Shown: positions 44,379 through 54,623 of the stretch, one piece after another | Position numbering within the stretch: the stretch's first letter is position 1 | Layout of the letters: every line of letters begins with the position of its first letter | Source of the DNA: Bacteroidota bacterium | GTDB taxonomy: Bacteria > Bacteroidota > Bacteroidia > Bacteroidales > SZUA-534 | DNA: 64,000 bases | Assembly (NCBI GenBank): GCA_003250355.1 | Contig: QKGS01000057.1 | Span: 1 to 64,000 of the forward strand | Direction of reading: 5' to 3' | Program-made: the position numbers and the translations under genes | The notes under the pieces: model-generated | Databases searched by the model: none | What the model was told of the DNA's origin: nothing | The model's input: the letters and a program-made list of their open reading frames with translations, nothing else

Positions 44379-47300
44379 ATGATAAAATATTTCAAAGCCA
44401 TCCTAGCTCTCTGCATCTCTTTATCTTTTTCTTCAATTTATGCAGATACAATACAAATAAACAAAGAAATAGAGTGGCAACATTACAATTCATTAATAGA
44501 AATTGATAATGACAACAATTATCCGTTTGTGAGCTTTATTATTCAAAAGAACATTAATAACATTGATTATTACAAATATACAGAATGCAAATATTTACCG
44601 GCATCAAGCGAAGAGCAAAGTAAATACAAAAGCTTGAAAAACATTAATCTTCAAGAACTAAATATTAAACAATATACAGTAAGAAAAGAAAATGTAATTG
44701 AAATTTCACTCAACCCATTCAGGCTTAACCCAACAACCGGGCAATTGGAGAAGATGCACGAGTTTTCGGTTGATATTGTAACCAAGAAGATAAATAAAAA
44801 AACAAAATCATACACATACCCCGATAATTCCCTATTATCGACCGGCGACTGGTTTAAAATCAGAGTTGATACTACAGGGATTTTTAAACTAACCTACGAA
44901 GATTTAATTTCAATAGGTATTTCCAACCCTGAAAATATAAGAGTATTTGGATATGGAGGAAAACAACTATCATACATTAATGAGGCTGAGTTTTATGATG
45001 ATATGCATGAGAACCCTATATTCATGAGCAAAGGTGATGATGGCATTTTTAATTCGGGCGATTATATATTATTTTTTGGCGAACATACAACCACATGGTA
45101 TTATGATGAGGCATACAAAATGTTTATGCACAACATACATAATTATGCAACACATAGTTTGTATTATCTGACTTCGAGCTTGGGTGCAGGCAAAAGAATT
45201 GAAACTGCACTAGCTGTTAGCGAAAATGAAAACTACACCACCGATACTACCGACACATATTTTACTCATGAAAAGAATTTATTTAACCCTATACAATCGG
45301 GCAGAACCTGGTTTGGAGAAAAACTTGAACGAAATAGTATGTATAATTTCTCTTTCTTTTCTCCAAATGTAATTCCGAATGCGATTTCAAAATTTGCTGT
45401 TCAGTTTGCAAACCAATCATCAACAGCATCGGAAATAGATATTTACATAAACGACAATATTAATGATAATATAAATTTCAGAACAGGGGCTGTTAGTTAC
45501 AGGTGGGGATATATGTATGAAAAACGACTTGCCTTTACTACAAATAATAACACAAACAGCATTGGTTTAAAATACACCAGCAGCAGTTATACTTCGGAAT
45601 GCTACTTAGGTTATGTATGTATGAATACACGAGAGTGGATTTCACTAAATAACTCCCCACAACTAATGTTTCGCGACATTAGTACGGTTGCTCCCGGGCG
45701 TATTACAAAATTCAATATCAGAAACTCGTCAACAAATACTATTGTATGGGATATAACCAATGCTACCGAACCTAAAATAATACAAACAGAGACTAATGGA
45801 GATATAACAAGTTTTAAGTATGAAACATCGGAACTAAAGGAATTTATTGCTTTTAACCAAAGTTCGTATTTCAAACCGTTTTTTTATAGCAATAATAAAG
45901 ACAGAGTAGCAAATCAAAACCTTCATGCAATTAATAATATTGATTACTTAATAGTAACCAACCCGCTATTCATTGATTTTGCTAACGAAATTGCAGATTT
46001 ACACAGAACAAAAGATGGCATGAATGTATTGGTAACAACTCCTGATTTAATATATAACGAATTTTCATCGGGTATGCCTGATGTTAGTGCAATCAGGAAT
46101 TTTTCGAAAATGCTTTATAATAAATCGTCTAATTACAAATACCTGCTTTTATATGGTGATGGTTCATTTGATAACAGACAAAATGTAGCAGGCAACAGTA
46201 ATATGATTCTTACATACCAATCGAAAGAATCGTTATATGAGTTATACAGTTTTACTTCCGATGACTATTACGGCTTACTTGATGAAGGCGAAGGAGAGAA
46301 TTTAGGAAAAATTGACATTGGAATAGGCAGACTACCTGTTCGCACAAAGGCTGATGCCAGAATATTGAATGACAAAATACTATCGTACTCTTCCGGAATA
46401 AACACCGGCAACTGGAATAATAATATATGCTTTGTAGGCGACGATAGCGACGGCAATATTCATATGGCGCAACCCAATGAAATAAGCGAATGGCTATATA
46501 ACAACAAACCAACATACAATGTAAACAAAATATTTTTCGATGCATATCCGCGTATAACAACACCAAGTGGTTTTAGGTATCCTAATGTAACAGAAGCTAT
46601 AAACGATGCTGTTAAAAAAGGGGCTTTAATAATTGACTATGTTGGACATGGTAATAAAAGAAAATTAGCTCACGAAGAAGTTTTGACCGAAACAGAAGTA
46701 AATTCATGGAAAAATTACGACAAACTGAGCATATTTGTAACTGCAAGTTGCGAGGTAGGCCGATTCGACAATTACACAATTACATCGCTTGGAGAATCGT
46801 TCATATTGGCTCCACACGGCGGAGGTGTTGCTGCACTTACCACTACCAGGGTTGTTTACAGTGGCGAAAACCATACCTTGAATACCAATTTTATGCATAA
46901 TGCGTTGAATCCCGAATACAAGCTTGGCGATGTATTGCGACTTGCAAAAAACAATACTTCCGGAGATATTAACAAAAGAAACTTCACTCTTTTGGGTGAT
47001 CCGGCCATGAAACTTGCCGTTCCCGAGCTGAAAGCAAAAATTGAATATATCAACAACTATTATATAACCAATGACTTTAGCCCGGTTGACACACTAAATG
47101 CTTTATCGAAAGCTGTTGTTGCCGGTATTATTACCGACAGGAACGATTCGAAAATAGGAAATACCAACGGAACCATAAATATTACTATTTACGACAAACG
47201 TGACAGTATAGTTTGCTATGGACACACCGATCCTGCATTTTCATTTAAAATGCAAGACAAAATACTATACAACGGACAAGCAAGTGTAAAAAATGGAGAA

Positions 47301-48107
47301 TTTGAATTTGAATTTATTCTACCTAAAGATATTAATTTTAGCCAAGGAACCGGAAAAATTAGCCTTTTTGCCAAAACCGATAAGGGTATTGCCAATGGTT
47401 TTACTTCCGGATTTTCAATAGGTGGCATAAGCACCACTGCCAACGAAGACGATAATGGCCCCGGTATAAAGCTATATATGAACGATACTACTTTTGTAAA
47501 TGGAGGTATTACAAATGAAAACCCTGTGCTTATAGCTCAACTTTCCGACGAATACGGAATAAACACAACCGGAAACGGCATAGGCCATAATATAACCGCT
47601 GTTATTGACAATGATTATTCTAACCCAATAAACCTGAACAGTTTCTATACCGGAAGCCTCGACAAATACAATTGCGGTGATATAAATTACCCTTTTTATA
47701 AATTAAATGCAGGAGAACACACCATTGAGTTTAAAGTATGGGATATTTACAATAACTCATCGACTGAAACTATTAATTTCATGGTAGCTCCTGAAAAAAC
47801 GGTTAAAATAAGCAACCTGCGTAATGCTCCAAACCCGTTTAGCGACGAAACATACTTTATGTTCGACCACAACCAGCCCGATGGCAATAAGGAAATAACT
47901 ATAAGTGTATACAACCTTATGGGTGAAAAGGTATCTGAAATTAAAGCCTCCGACGAAAACAATAACTTTAACATATCGCCTATTCGCTGGAATGGAACCG
48001 ACTTTAAAGGCAATAAGCTACCGCGCGGAATGTATATATATATAGTGGTGTTGCAAAACCCATCAGGCTCAATTGAGACACAAAGTGCAAAAACTTTGAT
48101 TTTTTAA
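44379..48107 (+). CDS. porU: Type IX secretion system sortase PorU
   Basis: This 1242-residue surface protease removes the C-terminal sorting domain of T9SS cargo and links A-LPS to it. It has a signal peptide (IKYFKAILALCISLSFSSIYA), an N-terminal propeptide-like part and a gingipain-type C25 domain with His757 (DYVGHGN) and Cys791 (TASCEVG). A C-terminal Ig-like part and a tail with NAPNPFSDETYFMFDH and PRGMYIYIVVLQ follow, a sorting domain. porV comes 66 nt later. A one-mismatch -7 element (TATATTCG) lies just upstream. This protein would process the 2422-residue cargo at 5.1-12.4 kb. Confidence 0.95.
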   Translation: MIKYFKAILALCISLSFSSIYADTIQINKEIEWQHYNSLIEIDNDNNYPFVSFIIQKNINNIDYYKYTECKYLPASSEEQSKYKSLKNINLQELNIKQYTVRKENVIEISLNPFRLNPTTGQLEKMHEFSVDIVTKKINKKTKSYTYPDNSLLSTGDWFKIRVDTTGIFKLTYEDLISIGISNPENIRVFGYGGKQLSYINEAEFYDDMHENPIFMSKGDDGIFNSGDYILFFGEHTTTWYYDEAYKMFMHNIHNYATHSLYYLTSSLGAGKRIETALAVSENENYTTDTTDTYFTHEKNLFNPIQSGRTWFGEKLERNSMYNFSFFSPNVIPNAISKFAVQFANQSSTASEIDIYINDNINDNINFRTGAVSYRWGYMYEKRLAFTTNNNTNSIGLKYTSSSYTSECYLGYVCMNTREWISLNNSPQLMFRDISTVAPGRITKFNIRNSSTNTIVWDITNATEPKIIQTETNGDITSFKYETSELKEFIAFNQSSYFKPFFYSNNKDRVANQNLHAINNIDYLIVTNPLFIDFANEIADLHRTKDGMNVLVTTPDLIYNEFSSGMPDVSAIRNFSKMLYNKSSNYKYLLLYGDGSFDNRQNVAGNSNMILTYQSKESLYELYSFTSDDYYGLLDEGEGENLGKIDIGIGRLPVRTKADARILNDKILSYSSGINTGNWNNNICFVGDDSDGNIHMAQPNEISEWLYNNKPTYNVNKIFFDAYPRITTPSGFRYPNVTEAINDAVKKGALIIDYVGHGNKRKLAHEEVLTETEVNSWKNYDKLSIFVTASCEVGRFDNYTITSLGESFILAPHGGGVAALTTTRVVYSGENHTLNTNFMHNALNPEYKLGDVLRLAKNNTSGDINKRNFTLLGDPAMKLAVPELKAKIEYINNYYITNDFSPVDTLNALSKAVVAGIITDRNDSKIGNTNGTINITIYDKRDSIVCYGHTDPAFSFKMQDKILYNGQASVKNGEFEFEFILPKDINFSQGTGKISLFAKTDKGIANGFTSGFSIGGISTTANEDDNGPGIKLYMNDTTFVNGGITNENPVLIAQLSDEYGINTTGNGIGHNITAVIDNDYSNPINLNSFYTGSLDKYNCGDINYPFYKLNAGEHTIEFKVWDIYNNSSTETINFMVAPEKTVKISNLRNAPNPFSDETYFMFDHNQPDGNKEITISVYNLMGEKVSEIKASDENNNFNISPIRWNGTDFKGNKLPRGMYIYIVVLQNPSGSIETQSAKTLIF

Positions 48108-48173
48108 TAATAAAAATTAAAAAAATCGGTTTGTTATTTTAAATTCGCATTTTTTAAAAATTTAAAACTAAGT

Positions 48174-49373
48174 ATGAAAAAATTTCATTTAGCTATTCTA
48201 TCAATATTAGCAATTGCAACATTTCAAAACAAAGCTTTATCGCAAACAGAGGTAAATCCGGGACAACTAATTGGGCAAACGAAAGAGCTTAACCCTATTA
48301 CCACATCGGTTCCGTTTCTAATGATTGCCCCCGACTCAAGAGCTGCCGGTATGGGCGATGCAGGGGCTGCCACCTCACCCGATATTAACTCACAACACTG
48401 GAACTCATCGAAATATGTTTTTGCAGAAAAGCCTATGGGTATTTCGTTAACCTATACCCCATGGTTAAAAAACATAGTTAACGATATGAATATTATTTAC
48501 CTGTCGGGGTATTTTCAGTTCGATAACAAGCAAGCATTTGGAGCCAGCTTAAAATATTTTTCAATGGGCGAAATACATTTCAGAAGAGATGCAAGCGACC
48601 CGGGACAGACAGGTAAACCAAATGAATGGGCATTAGATGCTTCTTACAACCGAAAATTGTCTGATAATTTTTCGCTAGGTATAGTTGGCCGGTTTATACT
48701 TTCAGACTTAACTAATAGATATTCTAATTCAACAAGCGAAAAAACTCAAGCAGGTAAATCGGTTGCAATGGATATTAACGGTTTTTACTCATCGGAAGAG
48801 TTCAGGCTTGGAGATTATGATGCTACGTGGGCTGCGGGTTTTAACTTCTCGAACCTTGGGTCAAAGCTTGGTTACTCTGAAGAGTCGAAAAACTTTATAC
48901 CATCAAATATGCGCCTTGGCGGAGCATTGAATATTGAACTTGACAGGTACAACAAAGTTATGATAGCAGGCGATATTAACAAACTGCTTGTACCCACTCC
49001 GGCTCAATATGCGCAAGACACTAACGGCACCCCTTATATAGTAAAGGGTAAAGATTCGAGAGATATAGGTTTATTTAGCGGGGTGTTTCAATCGTTTAAC
49101 GATGCGCCGGGAGGTATGAAAGAAGAGATGCAGGAGATAGCATATTCGGTTGGTGCTGAATACTGGTATGCAAACCAGTTTGCTGCTCGTGTTGGATATT
49201 TTTTCGAAAACATAAATAAAGGTAATCGTAAATACTTGACCTTTGGAGCCAGTTTAAAAATGAATGTATTTGGAATTGATTTTGCATACCTGTTCCCTAC
49301 CGGACAAACAGGTACAAGTCCATTGGCTAATACCTGGAGATTTTCATTACTATGGGATATTCAGCCTGAGTAA
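48174..49373 (+). CDS. porV: Type IX secretion system outer-membrane protein PorV
   Basis: This 399-residue FadL-like beta-barrel (also called LptO) shuttles T9SS cargo from the translocon to PorU. After the signal peptide (cleavage near ALSQ) it reads TSVPFLMIAPDSRAAGMGDAGAATSPDINSQHWNSSKY, the PorV signature. It ends with the strand TWRFSLLWDIQPE. It follows porU in the same orientation, the arrangement known in Porphyromonas. A strong terminator follows. Confidence 0.96.
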   Translation: MKKFHLAILSILAIATFQNKALSQTEVNPGQLIGQTKELNPITTSVPFLMIAPDSRAAGMGDAGAATSPDINSQHWNSSKYVFAEKPMGISLTYTPWLKNIVNDMNIIYLSGYFQFDNKQAFGASLKYFSMGEIHFRRDASDPGQTGKPNEWALDASYNRKLSDNFSLGIVGRFILSDLTNRYSNSTSEKTQAGKSVAMDINGFYSSEEFRLGDYDATWAAGFNFSNLGSKLGYSEESKNFIPSNMRLGGALNIELDRYNKVMIAGDINKLLVPTPAQYAQDTNGTPYIVKGKDSRDIGLFSGVFQSFNDAPGGMKEEMQEIAYSVGAEYWYANQFAARVGYFFENINKGNRKYLTFGASLKMNVFGIDFAYLFPTGQTGTSPLANTWRFSLLWDIQPE

Positions 49374-49429
49374 ACGATTTATTCAATATTTGATACAGAA
49401 TCTACCTATTTTAGAATATTATAAAAAAA

Positions 49430-49462
49430 CAGAGGGTTGGCAAAGCCAACCCTCTGTTTTTT
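49430..49462. terminator. Strong bidirectional terminator between porV and pfk
   Basis: CAGAGGGTTGGC and GCCAACCCTCTG form a perfect 12-bp stem around AAA, flanked by an A tract and a T tract. Confidence 0.9.
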
Positions 49463-50787
49463 TAGTCATTTATCATACTCACCGGCTGTCGGGTAGCTTC
49501 AAGAACATTCCACCACATATCGCCGTGTATATCAATTTTCTTACGTTTCTTAACTGTTTCAGGAATAGGCAATAGTGTAAACTGGTCGTTCCAATACCCA
49601 ACAACAAAATCGGTTTTACCGGCAAGTGCAGCATGTACGGCATTTTGCGCAAGCAGGTTACAAAACTTACTGTCATTAGCATTGGCCGGAGCACTACGGA
49701 TAATATAACTAGGGTCGATATATTTAATAGTATGCGACATATCTTGTTCTGTAAGGTATTCCTTTATTTTTTCTTTTAGGAATAAACCTATATCACTGTG
49801 GATAACATTACCCGATTTGTCGACACGTACCTCTGCATTTTCAAATAAATGTTGGCCTGCACCTTCGGCAACAACAATTACAGCGTGCTGACGGTTTATT
49901 AATCGGGTTTTTAACGATTCTAAAAATCCTTTTGGCCCATAAAGGTCGAAATGCATTTCTGGAACTAAAACAAAATTGGCCTCTTGTATTGAAAGTACGG
50001 CATTGGCAGCAATAAAGCCCGAATCGCGCCCCATAAGTTTTAGCAAAGCTACACCATTATGAGCTCCCTTAGCTTCGTTATGAGCATAGGTAATAAACTC
50101 GTTGGCCTTTGTAAATGCAGTTTCAAAGCCGAAACTCTTTTTCATTAGGTCAATATCGTTATCGATAGTTTTAGGAATACCTGCAATAGATATTTTAAGA
50201 TTACGCCTTGCTACTTCTTCGTGAATTGCATGTGCACCACGTAAAGTTCCGTCGCCACCTATACAAAACAGGATATTAATATTCATCATTTCGAGAGTAT
50301 CAACCATGTGAGCCACATTTTGCATACCGCGCGATGTACCTAGCATTGTACCTCCACTCATATGAATACTATCTACCACATCGGGGTTAAGGTTAATAAC
50401 ATCGTGTCCATAGTCGGAAACCAACCCTTCGTAACCGTACTTGAACCCAACTATGTTTTTAATGCCATATCGGTAATTGAGGTGGTTTACAATACTGCGA
50501 ATAACATCATTCAATCCCGGACATAATCCGCCACAGGTAACAATACCTACTTTGGTTTTTTTGGGGTCGAAGTAAAGTACTTCATGTGGTCCTGCTTTCT
50601 CGAAAGTAATAGGCTCACGATTGTTCTTAAAATTTTCACGATATCGCTTTAGCGACGAGTCGTATATTACTCTGTCATCGTCGTCGATAAATTCGTATAG
50701 TGGTTCTACACCCTCTATTTTGTGCATTAGCGGTGATACTACATTCCCTTTACCCAGGGTCTTCACCTGAAATTGATTTGCGTCCAT
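49462..50787 (-). CDS. pfkA: ATP-dependent 6-phosphofructokinase (long type)
   Basis: This 441-residue enzyme phosphorylates fructose 6-phosphate. The start at ATG 50787 (MDANQFQVKTLGKG) is chosen because the upstream ATG at 50820 lies inside the -7 element. Motifs are GIVTCGGLCPGLNDVIRSIV, GGDGTLRGAH, PKTIDNDIDLMKKSFGFETAF and MGRDSGFIA. Gly in GGDG points to ATP as donor, while Lys in PKTIDND is the residue usual in PPi enzymes. This mix is known in the long ATP-PFK clade of plants and trypanosomes, so ATP is favoured. Length is longer than the roughly 320 residues of classical PfkA. Confidence 0.9.
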   Translation of the reverse strand: MDANQFQVKTLGKGNVVSPLMHKIEGVEPLYEFIDDDDRVIYDSSLKRYRENFKNNREPITFEKAGPHEVLYFDPKKTKVGIVTCGGLCPGLNDVIRSIVNHLNYRYGIKNIVGFKYGYEGLVSDYGHDVINLNPDVVDSIHMSGGTMLGTSRGMQNVAHMVDTLEMMNINILFCIGGDGTLRGAHAIHEEVARRNLKISIAGIPKTIDNDIDLMKKSFGFETAFTKANEFITYAHNEAKGAHNGVALLKLMGRDSGFIAANAVLSIQEANFVLVPEMHFDLYGPKGFLESLKTRLINRQHAVIVVAEGAGQHLFENAEVRVDKSGNVIHSDIGLFLKEKIKEYLTEQDMSHTIKYIDPSYIIRSAPANANDSKFCNLLAQNAVHAALAGKTDFVVGYWNDQFTLLPIPETVKKRKKIDIHGDMWWNVLEATRQPVSMIND

Positions 50788-50817
50788 ATTAATTATGTAA
50801 ATTTTAGTTTGGTGGAG

Positions 50818-50825
50818 CAAAGTTA
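50818..50825 (-). promoter_or_regulatory. -7 element TAACTTTG for pfk
   Basis: It is a perfect TAnnTTTG on the minus strand 31 nt before the ATG at 50787. It overlaps the alternative start codon at 50820 and so helps choose the start. Confidence 0.55.
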
Positions 50826-50909
50826 CAAATTGCCATTAATCGCTTTATACTTTTGGTTTAAAAAAAATGTATTCAAATGCTATTTAGAATGAAACCATTT
50901 AATTTACAC

Positions 50910-52880
50910 CTATTTCAACCCTTTTTTAAAATTAAATGTAGTACCCGATTCTTCTTTCTCCGATTTTTTTAATTTTTGCAATAATCTGTTCAGCAAATTT
51001 TGAGAAGGATTTTCAAAACTCAAATCAATTAAAAACTGGTTAAACCCTTTTGCTTTTAGTTTTGTAGAGTATTGAAACAACGATACCGGATTTTTGGGTA
51101 CTACTACTGTTATTCCGTTTTTCAAATGTCGGTTATACATATTTTTATCATCATCGAAAAAAGTATCGGTTGTTTTAACCGGCTGTCGAGAATAAAATAA
51201 TCGAGGATAATAGTACAACGGTATTATTTGCGATCGGTTGGCCCCGGATAACATATTATCAAATTCATTTTCAAAAGAGCCGATTACCCATTTTGCACCC
51301 TGAGAGTACAAAAATTTTGAGGCTGCATCGTTATAGCAATACACATTTTCATTTGTAATAAAATTCGATTTGATAGAGAGTAATTCTTTTTGCGACAAAT
51401 GACTAAGACTATAATTACAGTACCCTTTTCGCTCTGCATTTGCAATAAATGTGCGATAAAAATCAATGTCAGTTTCGGAAATAAACTGAGGTAATTCGAT
51501 CCATATTTTATATTTGTTTTTTTGTATAAACGGGGTATTTAGTCTAAATTCCTTTAGTTCCTGTTTTGTTAGTAAAAGTATAAGATGGTCAATGTCTTCG
51601 AGCCGTATTTTTCGTAACCATTCCAAATTATTAATGCGCACAAATATTTGTTGTTTCTTTTTTACTTCAAATACTCGAAGTGCCGCAATTGCTTTCTTTT
51701 TCTGATTCAATGGCATTTTATCATTTATAGGCTTAGCACTACCTTTGAGCTTGGCAGGGAACTTTTCATTACCCAAAGCAGCTATAAATATTTCATTGCC
51801 TATATTAATACCTTTAGTATTGGTGTAAATTTCATATTTATGATCCAATTGTTTAAAAGCATCAACTTTAAAAGCAAGTTGTTCCTGGTCGTTTTGGGTT
51901 CTAATACGTAACCGATTCCCTTTTTGTATTTGTACTAAACTTGAAAATAATATTGAACTATCGGTTACTTTTTCAACTGTTCCTATTAATAAGCCTGTAT
52001 TAGGGTTTTCGGATATAGCGTTTGATACTTTTGGGGCATAAAACCACTGTGTTTTGGGTCGGCCCATATCGAAACTCAGCAGCTCTTTTGCCTCTGCTAA
52101 TTTTGAATTATTGTCAATAGCCATACGATATGCTCTTGCTACGGTATAAACGTACTCTCCCGATTTTAATCGCCCTTCAATTTTGAGTGAAGCTACTCCA
52201 AATTTTGTCAATTGCGGAATAAAATCAATAAGCTGATTATCTTTCATACTGAAAGCGAGGGTCTTTTCGTTATTAACCGAAAAAAATCTTCGACATGGCT
52301 GGGCACATAAACCGCGGTTTGCCCCTGCTCCACTCAAATAACTACTAAACGTACACATTCCGGAGAATGAATAACATAAGGCACCATGAACAAACACTTC
52401 AGTTTCTATGGGTGATTTTTTTTGAATTAGTTCCAACTCATTTAGCGTAAGCTCGCGAGCAAGTATAATGCGCTCTATACCCAACTTAGCTGCATGAATG
52501 GCACCTAAAGAGTTATGATGTGCCATTTGAGTACTTCCATGAATTACAAGTTTAGGGAAATGCTTTTTCAGTAAATAATATGTTCCCCAATCTTGAATAA
52601 TAACTGCTGAAATTTTAGTTAGCGACAGAAACCAAAGTGTATCTAACAATTCGTTCAGCTCTTTATTTTTAATTACAGTATTGAGAGTAACGTATACTTT
52701 AGCATTGTAACGTTTTGCTTCATTAATAATTAATAGTAACTGATAGTTGTTAAAATTTGCAGCTCTGCCTCGTGCATTAAATGTTTTTAATCCTAAATAT
52801 ACGGCATTGGCACCACCTTCCATTGCTGCATAAAAAGCTTCTACATTGCCTACGGGCATTAATAATTCCGGTTTCCTCAT
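50910..52880 (-). CDS. U32 family peptidase-like protein (collagenase-like)
   Basis: This 656-residue protein starts with PELLMPVGNVEAFYAAMEGGANAVYLGLKTFNARGRAANF, the U32 TIM-barrel N-terminus, and carries the signature EVFVHGALCYSFSGMCTFSSYLSG (about residues 165-188) and GANRGLCAQPCRRFF. The four cysteines fit an Fe-S or metal site. U32 members include TrhP (tRNA hydroxylation) and RlhA (rRNA hydroxylation), so the protease label may be wrong; prephenate-dependent tRNA/rRNA hydroxylation is a plausible role. A long C-terminal part with a DUF3656-like section follows. Confidence 0.9.
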   Translation of the reverse strand: MRKPELLMPVGNVEAFYAAMEGGANAVYLGLKTFNARGRAANFNNYQLLLIINEAKRYNAKVYVTLNTVIKNKELNELLDTLWFLSLTKISAVIIQDWGTYYLLKKHFPKLVIHGSTQMAHHNSLGAIHAAKLGIERIILARELTLNELELIQKKSPIETEVFVHGALCYSFSGMCTFSSYLSGAGANRGLCAQPCRRFFSVNNEKTLAFSMKDNQLIDFIPQLTKFGVASLKIEGRLKSGEYVYTVARAYRMAIDNNSKLAEAKELLSFDMGRPKTQWFYAPKVSNAISENPNTGLLIGTVEKVTDSSILFSSLVQIQKGNRLRIRTQNDQEQLAFKVDAFKQLDHKYEIYTNTKGINIGNEIFIAALGNEKFPAKLKGSAKPINDKMPLNQKKKAIAALRVFEVKKKQQIFVRINNLEWLRKIRLEDIDHLILLLTKQELKEFRLNTPFIQKNKYKIWIELPQFISETDIDFYRTFIANAERKGYCNYSLSHLSQKELLSIKSNFITNENVYCYNDAASKFLYSQGAKWVIGSFENEFDNMLSGANRSQIIPLYYYPRLFYSRQPVKTTDTFFDDDKNMYNRHLKNGITVVVPKNPVSLFQYSTKLKAKGFNQFLIDLSFENPSQNLLNRLLQKLKKSEKEESGTTFNFKKGLK

Positions 52881-52899
52881 GTTTGAAAATTAGTATGGC

Positions 52900-52907
52900 G
52901 CAAAGGT
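52900..52907 (-). promoter_or_regulatory. -7 element TACCTTTG for the U32 gene
   Basis: It is a perfect TAnnTTTG on the minus strand, 20 nt before the start codon. Confidence 0.5.
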
Positions 52908-53010
52908 AGTTATCTCAATTAAGTAAGGAAAGCCAGAGTATTAAAAAAATAAATTGAGTCTGCTTCCCTTTTTTTATTTTCTTTGCCGTTAAAACATATA
53001 TAAACATATT

Positions 53011-53739
53011 ATGTCACAAATGGTAAAACCATATAGCATAGCAGGAAGTAAGAAGGAACAAGTTGCATCTATGTTCAATAATATAGCAGGGAAGTACGAT
53101 TTTTTGAATCATTTTCTTTCAATGAATATAGACAAGATTTGGCGCAGGAAACTTATTCAAGTAATAAAGAAAAATTCGCCACTGCAAATACTTGACGTAG
53201 CAACAGGTACCGGCGATTTGGCAATTGCTGCCCTAAAATGCAATCCTAATCATATACATGGTATTGATATATCGGAAGGTATGCTTAATGTAGGTATTGA
53301 AAAAATTAGCACAAGAAGGTTAGAAAGCAAAATAACACTTCAGAAAGGAGATGCTGAAAATATACCTTTTGAAAATAATAAATTCGATGCCATAACCGTA
53401 GCTTTTGGGGTTAGGAATTTTGAAAATTTGGAAGCAGGGTTGCAAGAAATGTATAGAGTAACAAAAAATAACGGAATATGTGCAGTGCTTGAATTTACTA
53501 TGCCCGAAAAGTTTCCGGTAAAGCAATTGTATACTTTTTATTTTAAATACATTTTGCCCGTATTGGGAAAGCTGGTTTCAAAGGATCGATCAGCATATAC
53601 CTACTTGCCGGAGTCGGTTAAAGCATTCCCACAATACAATACTTTTGTAAATAAAATGGAGCAAGCCGGATTTGCAAACTGCTCATTTCGAAAGTTAAGT
53701 ATGGGTATAGCGTGCATTTACATAGGTTATAAAAAATAA
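53011..53739 (+). CDS. menG: Demethylmenaquinone methyltransferase
   Basis: This 242-residue SAM-dependent enzyme makes the last step of menaquinone synthesis (UbiE/MenG family). It has SMFNNIAGKYDFLNHFLSM, the SAM loop ILDVATGTGDLAI, GIDISEGMLNVG, GDAENIPFENNKFDAITVAFGVRNF and the C-terminal SMGIACIYIGYKK. An anaerobe would use the menaquinone in fumarate respiration. It is followed by porT 28 nt later, an arrangement I recognise from other Bacteroidota. Confidence 0.95.
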   Translation: MSQMVKPYSIAGSKKEQVASMFNNIAGKYDFLNHFLSMNIDKIWRRKLIQVIKKNSPLQILDVATGTGDLAIAALKCNPNHIHGIDISEGMLNVGIEKISTRRLESKITLQKGDAENIPFENNKFDAITVAFGVRNFENLEAGLQEMYRVTKNNGICAVLEFTMPEKFPVKQLYTFYFKYILPVLGKLVSKDRSAYTYLPESVKAFPQYNTFVNKMEQAGFANCSFRKLSMGIACIYIGYKK

Positions 53740-53767
53740 AACCGCATATTTACCGTTGAATAGAGTA

Positions 53768-54502
53768 ATGAAATCGAAAATAATAATAGCATTAATAGTA
53801 CTGATACCATTTTGTGCATTTTCACAAAAGAAGAAATCGTGGAATAAACCTCTTTACGATGCCAAACCATTTCACTTTGGGTTCACTTTTAACGGAGGAA
53901 TGCTCGACTTTGCAGTAAGCCATGCTTCAGATTTTGGAGCCATAAACCCCGATGGTACATATGTGTTTGATTCAGTTATGACTGTTGAAGGTATTGCGCA
54001 ACCATTACTTGGGGCAGGGGTAGTTGGAGTAATGAAAATAAATGATTATTTCGATTTGCGGTTCTCACCCGGTTTGTCATTTGGTCAGCGCAATATCGAA
54101 TATGTAATGATTCCAGAAAACAGCTCACTTGATACCTTACAAAGCCATACTATGAAAATAGAATCGGCTCTTATTCAGTTTCCTTTGCACCTTAAATACA
54201 GGGCTGAACGCGAAAGCAATTATAAGCCATATATACTTATAGGTATGAATTATACACTCGACCTTGCGGCAAATAAAAAAATTAAAGATGAAGAGAAACC
54301 CAAAATACGTCTTAAAAATAGCGACATTCTTGCCGAAGTAGGTTTTGGAATCGATTACTATTTGCAATATTTTAAATTATCGACAGAGTTACGGTTTTCG
54401 TACGGACTAACAAATATAGTTGTATACGACGGACTCGAACAAACAAGAGTATTCAAGCGTTTGGGAACTAAAATGGTTACTTTTGCAATATTTTTCGAAT
54501 AA
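53768..54502 (+). CDS. porT: Type IX secretion/gliding protein PorT
   Basis: This 244-residue outer-membrane beta-barrel has a signal (KSKIIIALIVLIPFCAFSQ) and the PorT pattern: KPFHFGFTFNGGMLDFAV, FDLRFSPGLSFGQRNIEY, IESALIQFPLHLKYRAERESNYKPYILIGMNY and DILAEVGFGIDYYLQYFKLSTELRFSYGLTN. The start at ATG 53768 gives a clean signal; the frame opens earlier at TTG 53756. PorT is needed for gingipain maturation in Porphyromonas. It follows menG and probably shares its transcript. Confidence 0.88.
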   Translation: MKSKIIIALIVLIPFCAFSQKKKSWNKPLYDAKPFHFGFTFNGGMLDFAVSHASDFGAINPDGTYVFDSVMTVEGIAQPLLGAGVVGVMKINDYFDLRFSPGLSFGQRNIEYVMIPENSSLDTLQSHTMKIESALIQFPLHLKYRAERESNYKPYILIGMNYTLDLAANKKIKDEEKPKIRLKNSDILAEVGFGIDYYLQYFKLSTELRFSYGLTNIVVYDGLEQTRVFKRLGTKMVTFAIFFE

Positions 54503-54549
54503 CTTTTCATTTTATCATTTCACAATTAAATATAGCTTATTTCAATACT

Positions 54550-54557
54550 TATCTTTG
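54550..54557 (+). promoter_or_regulatory. -7 element TATCTTTG for the FAD oxidoreductase gene
   Basis: It is a perfect TAnnTTTG 66 nt before the start codon at 54624. Confidence 0.45.
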
Positions 54558-54623
54558 CATTGAGCTTATGAACTATTTGAAATTTGAACTGTTTTCAAAT
54601 TTTAAACATATGAACAATAGTAT

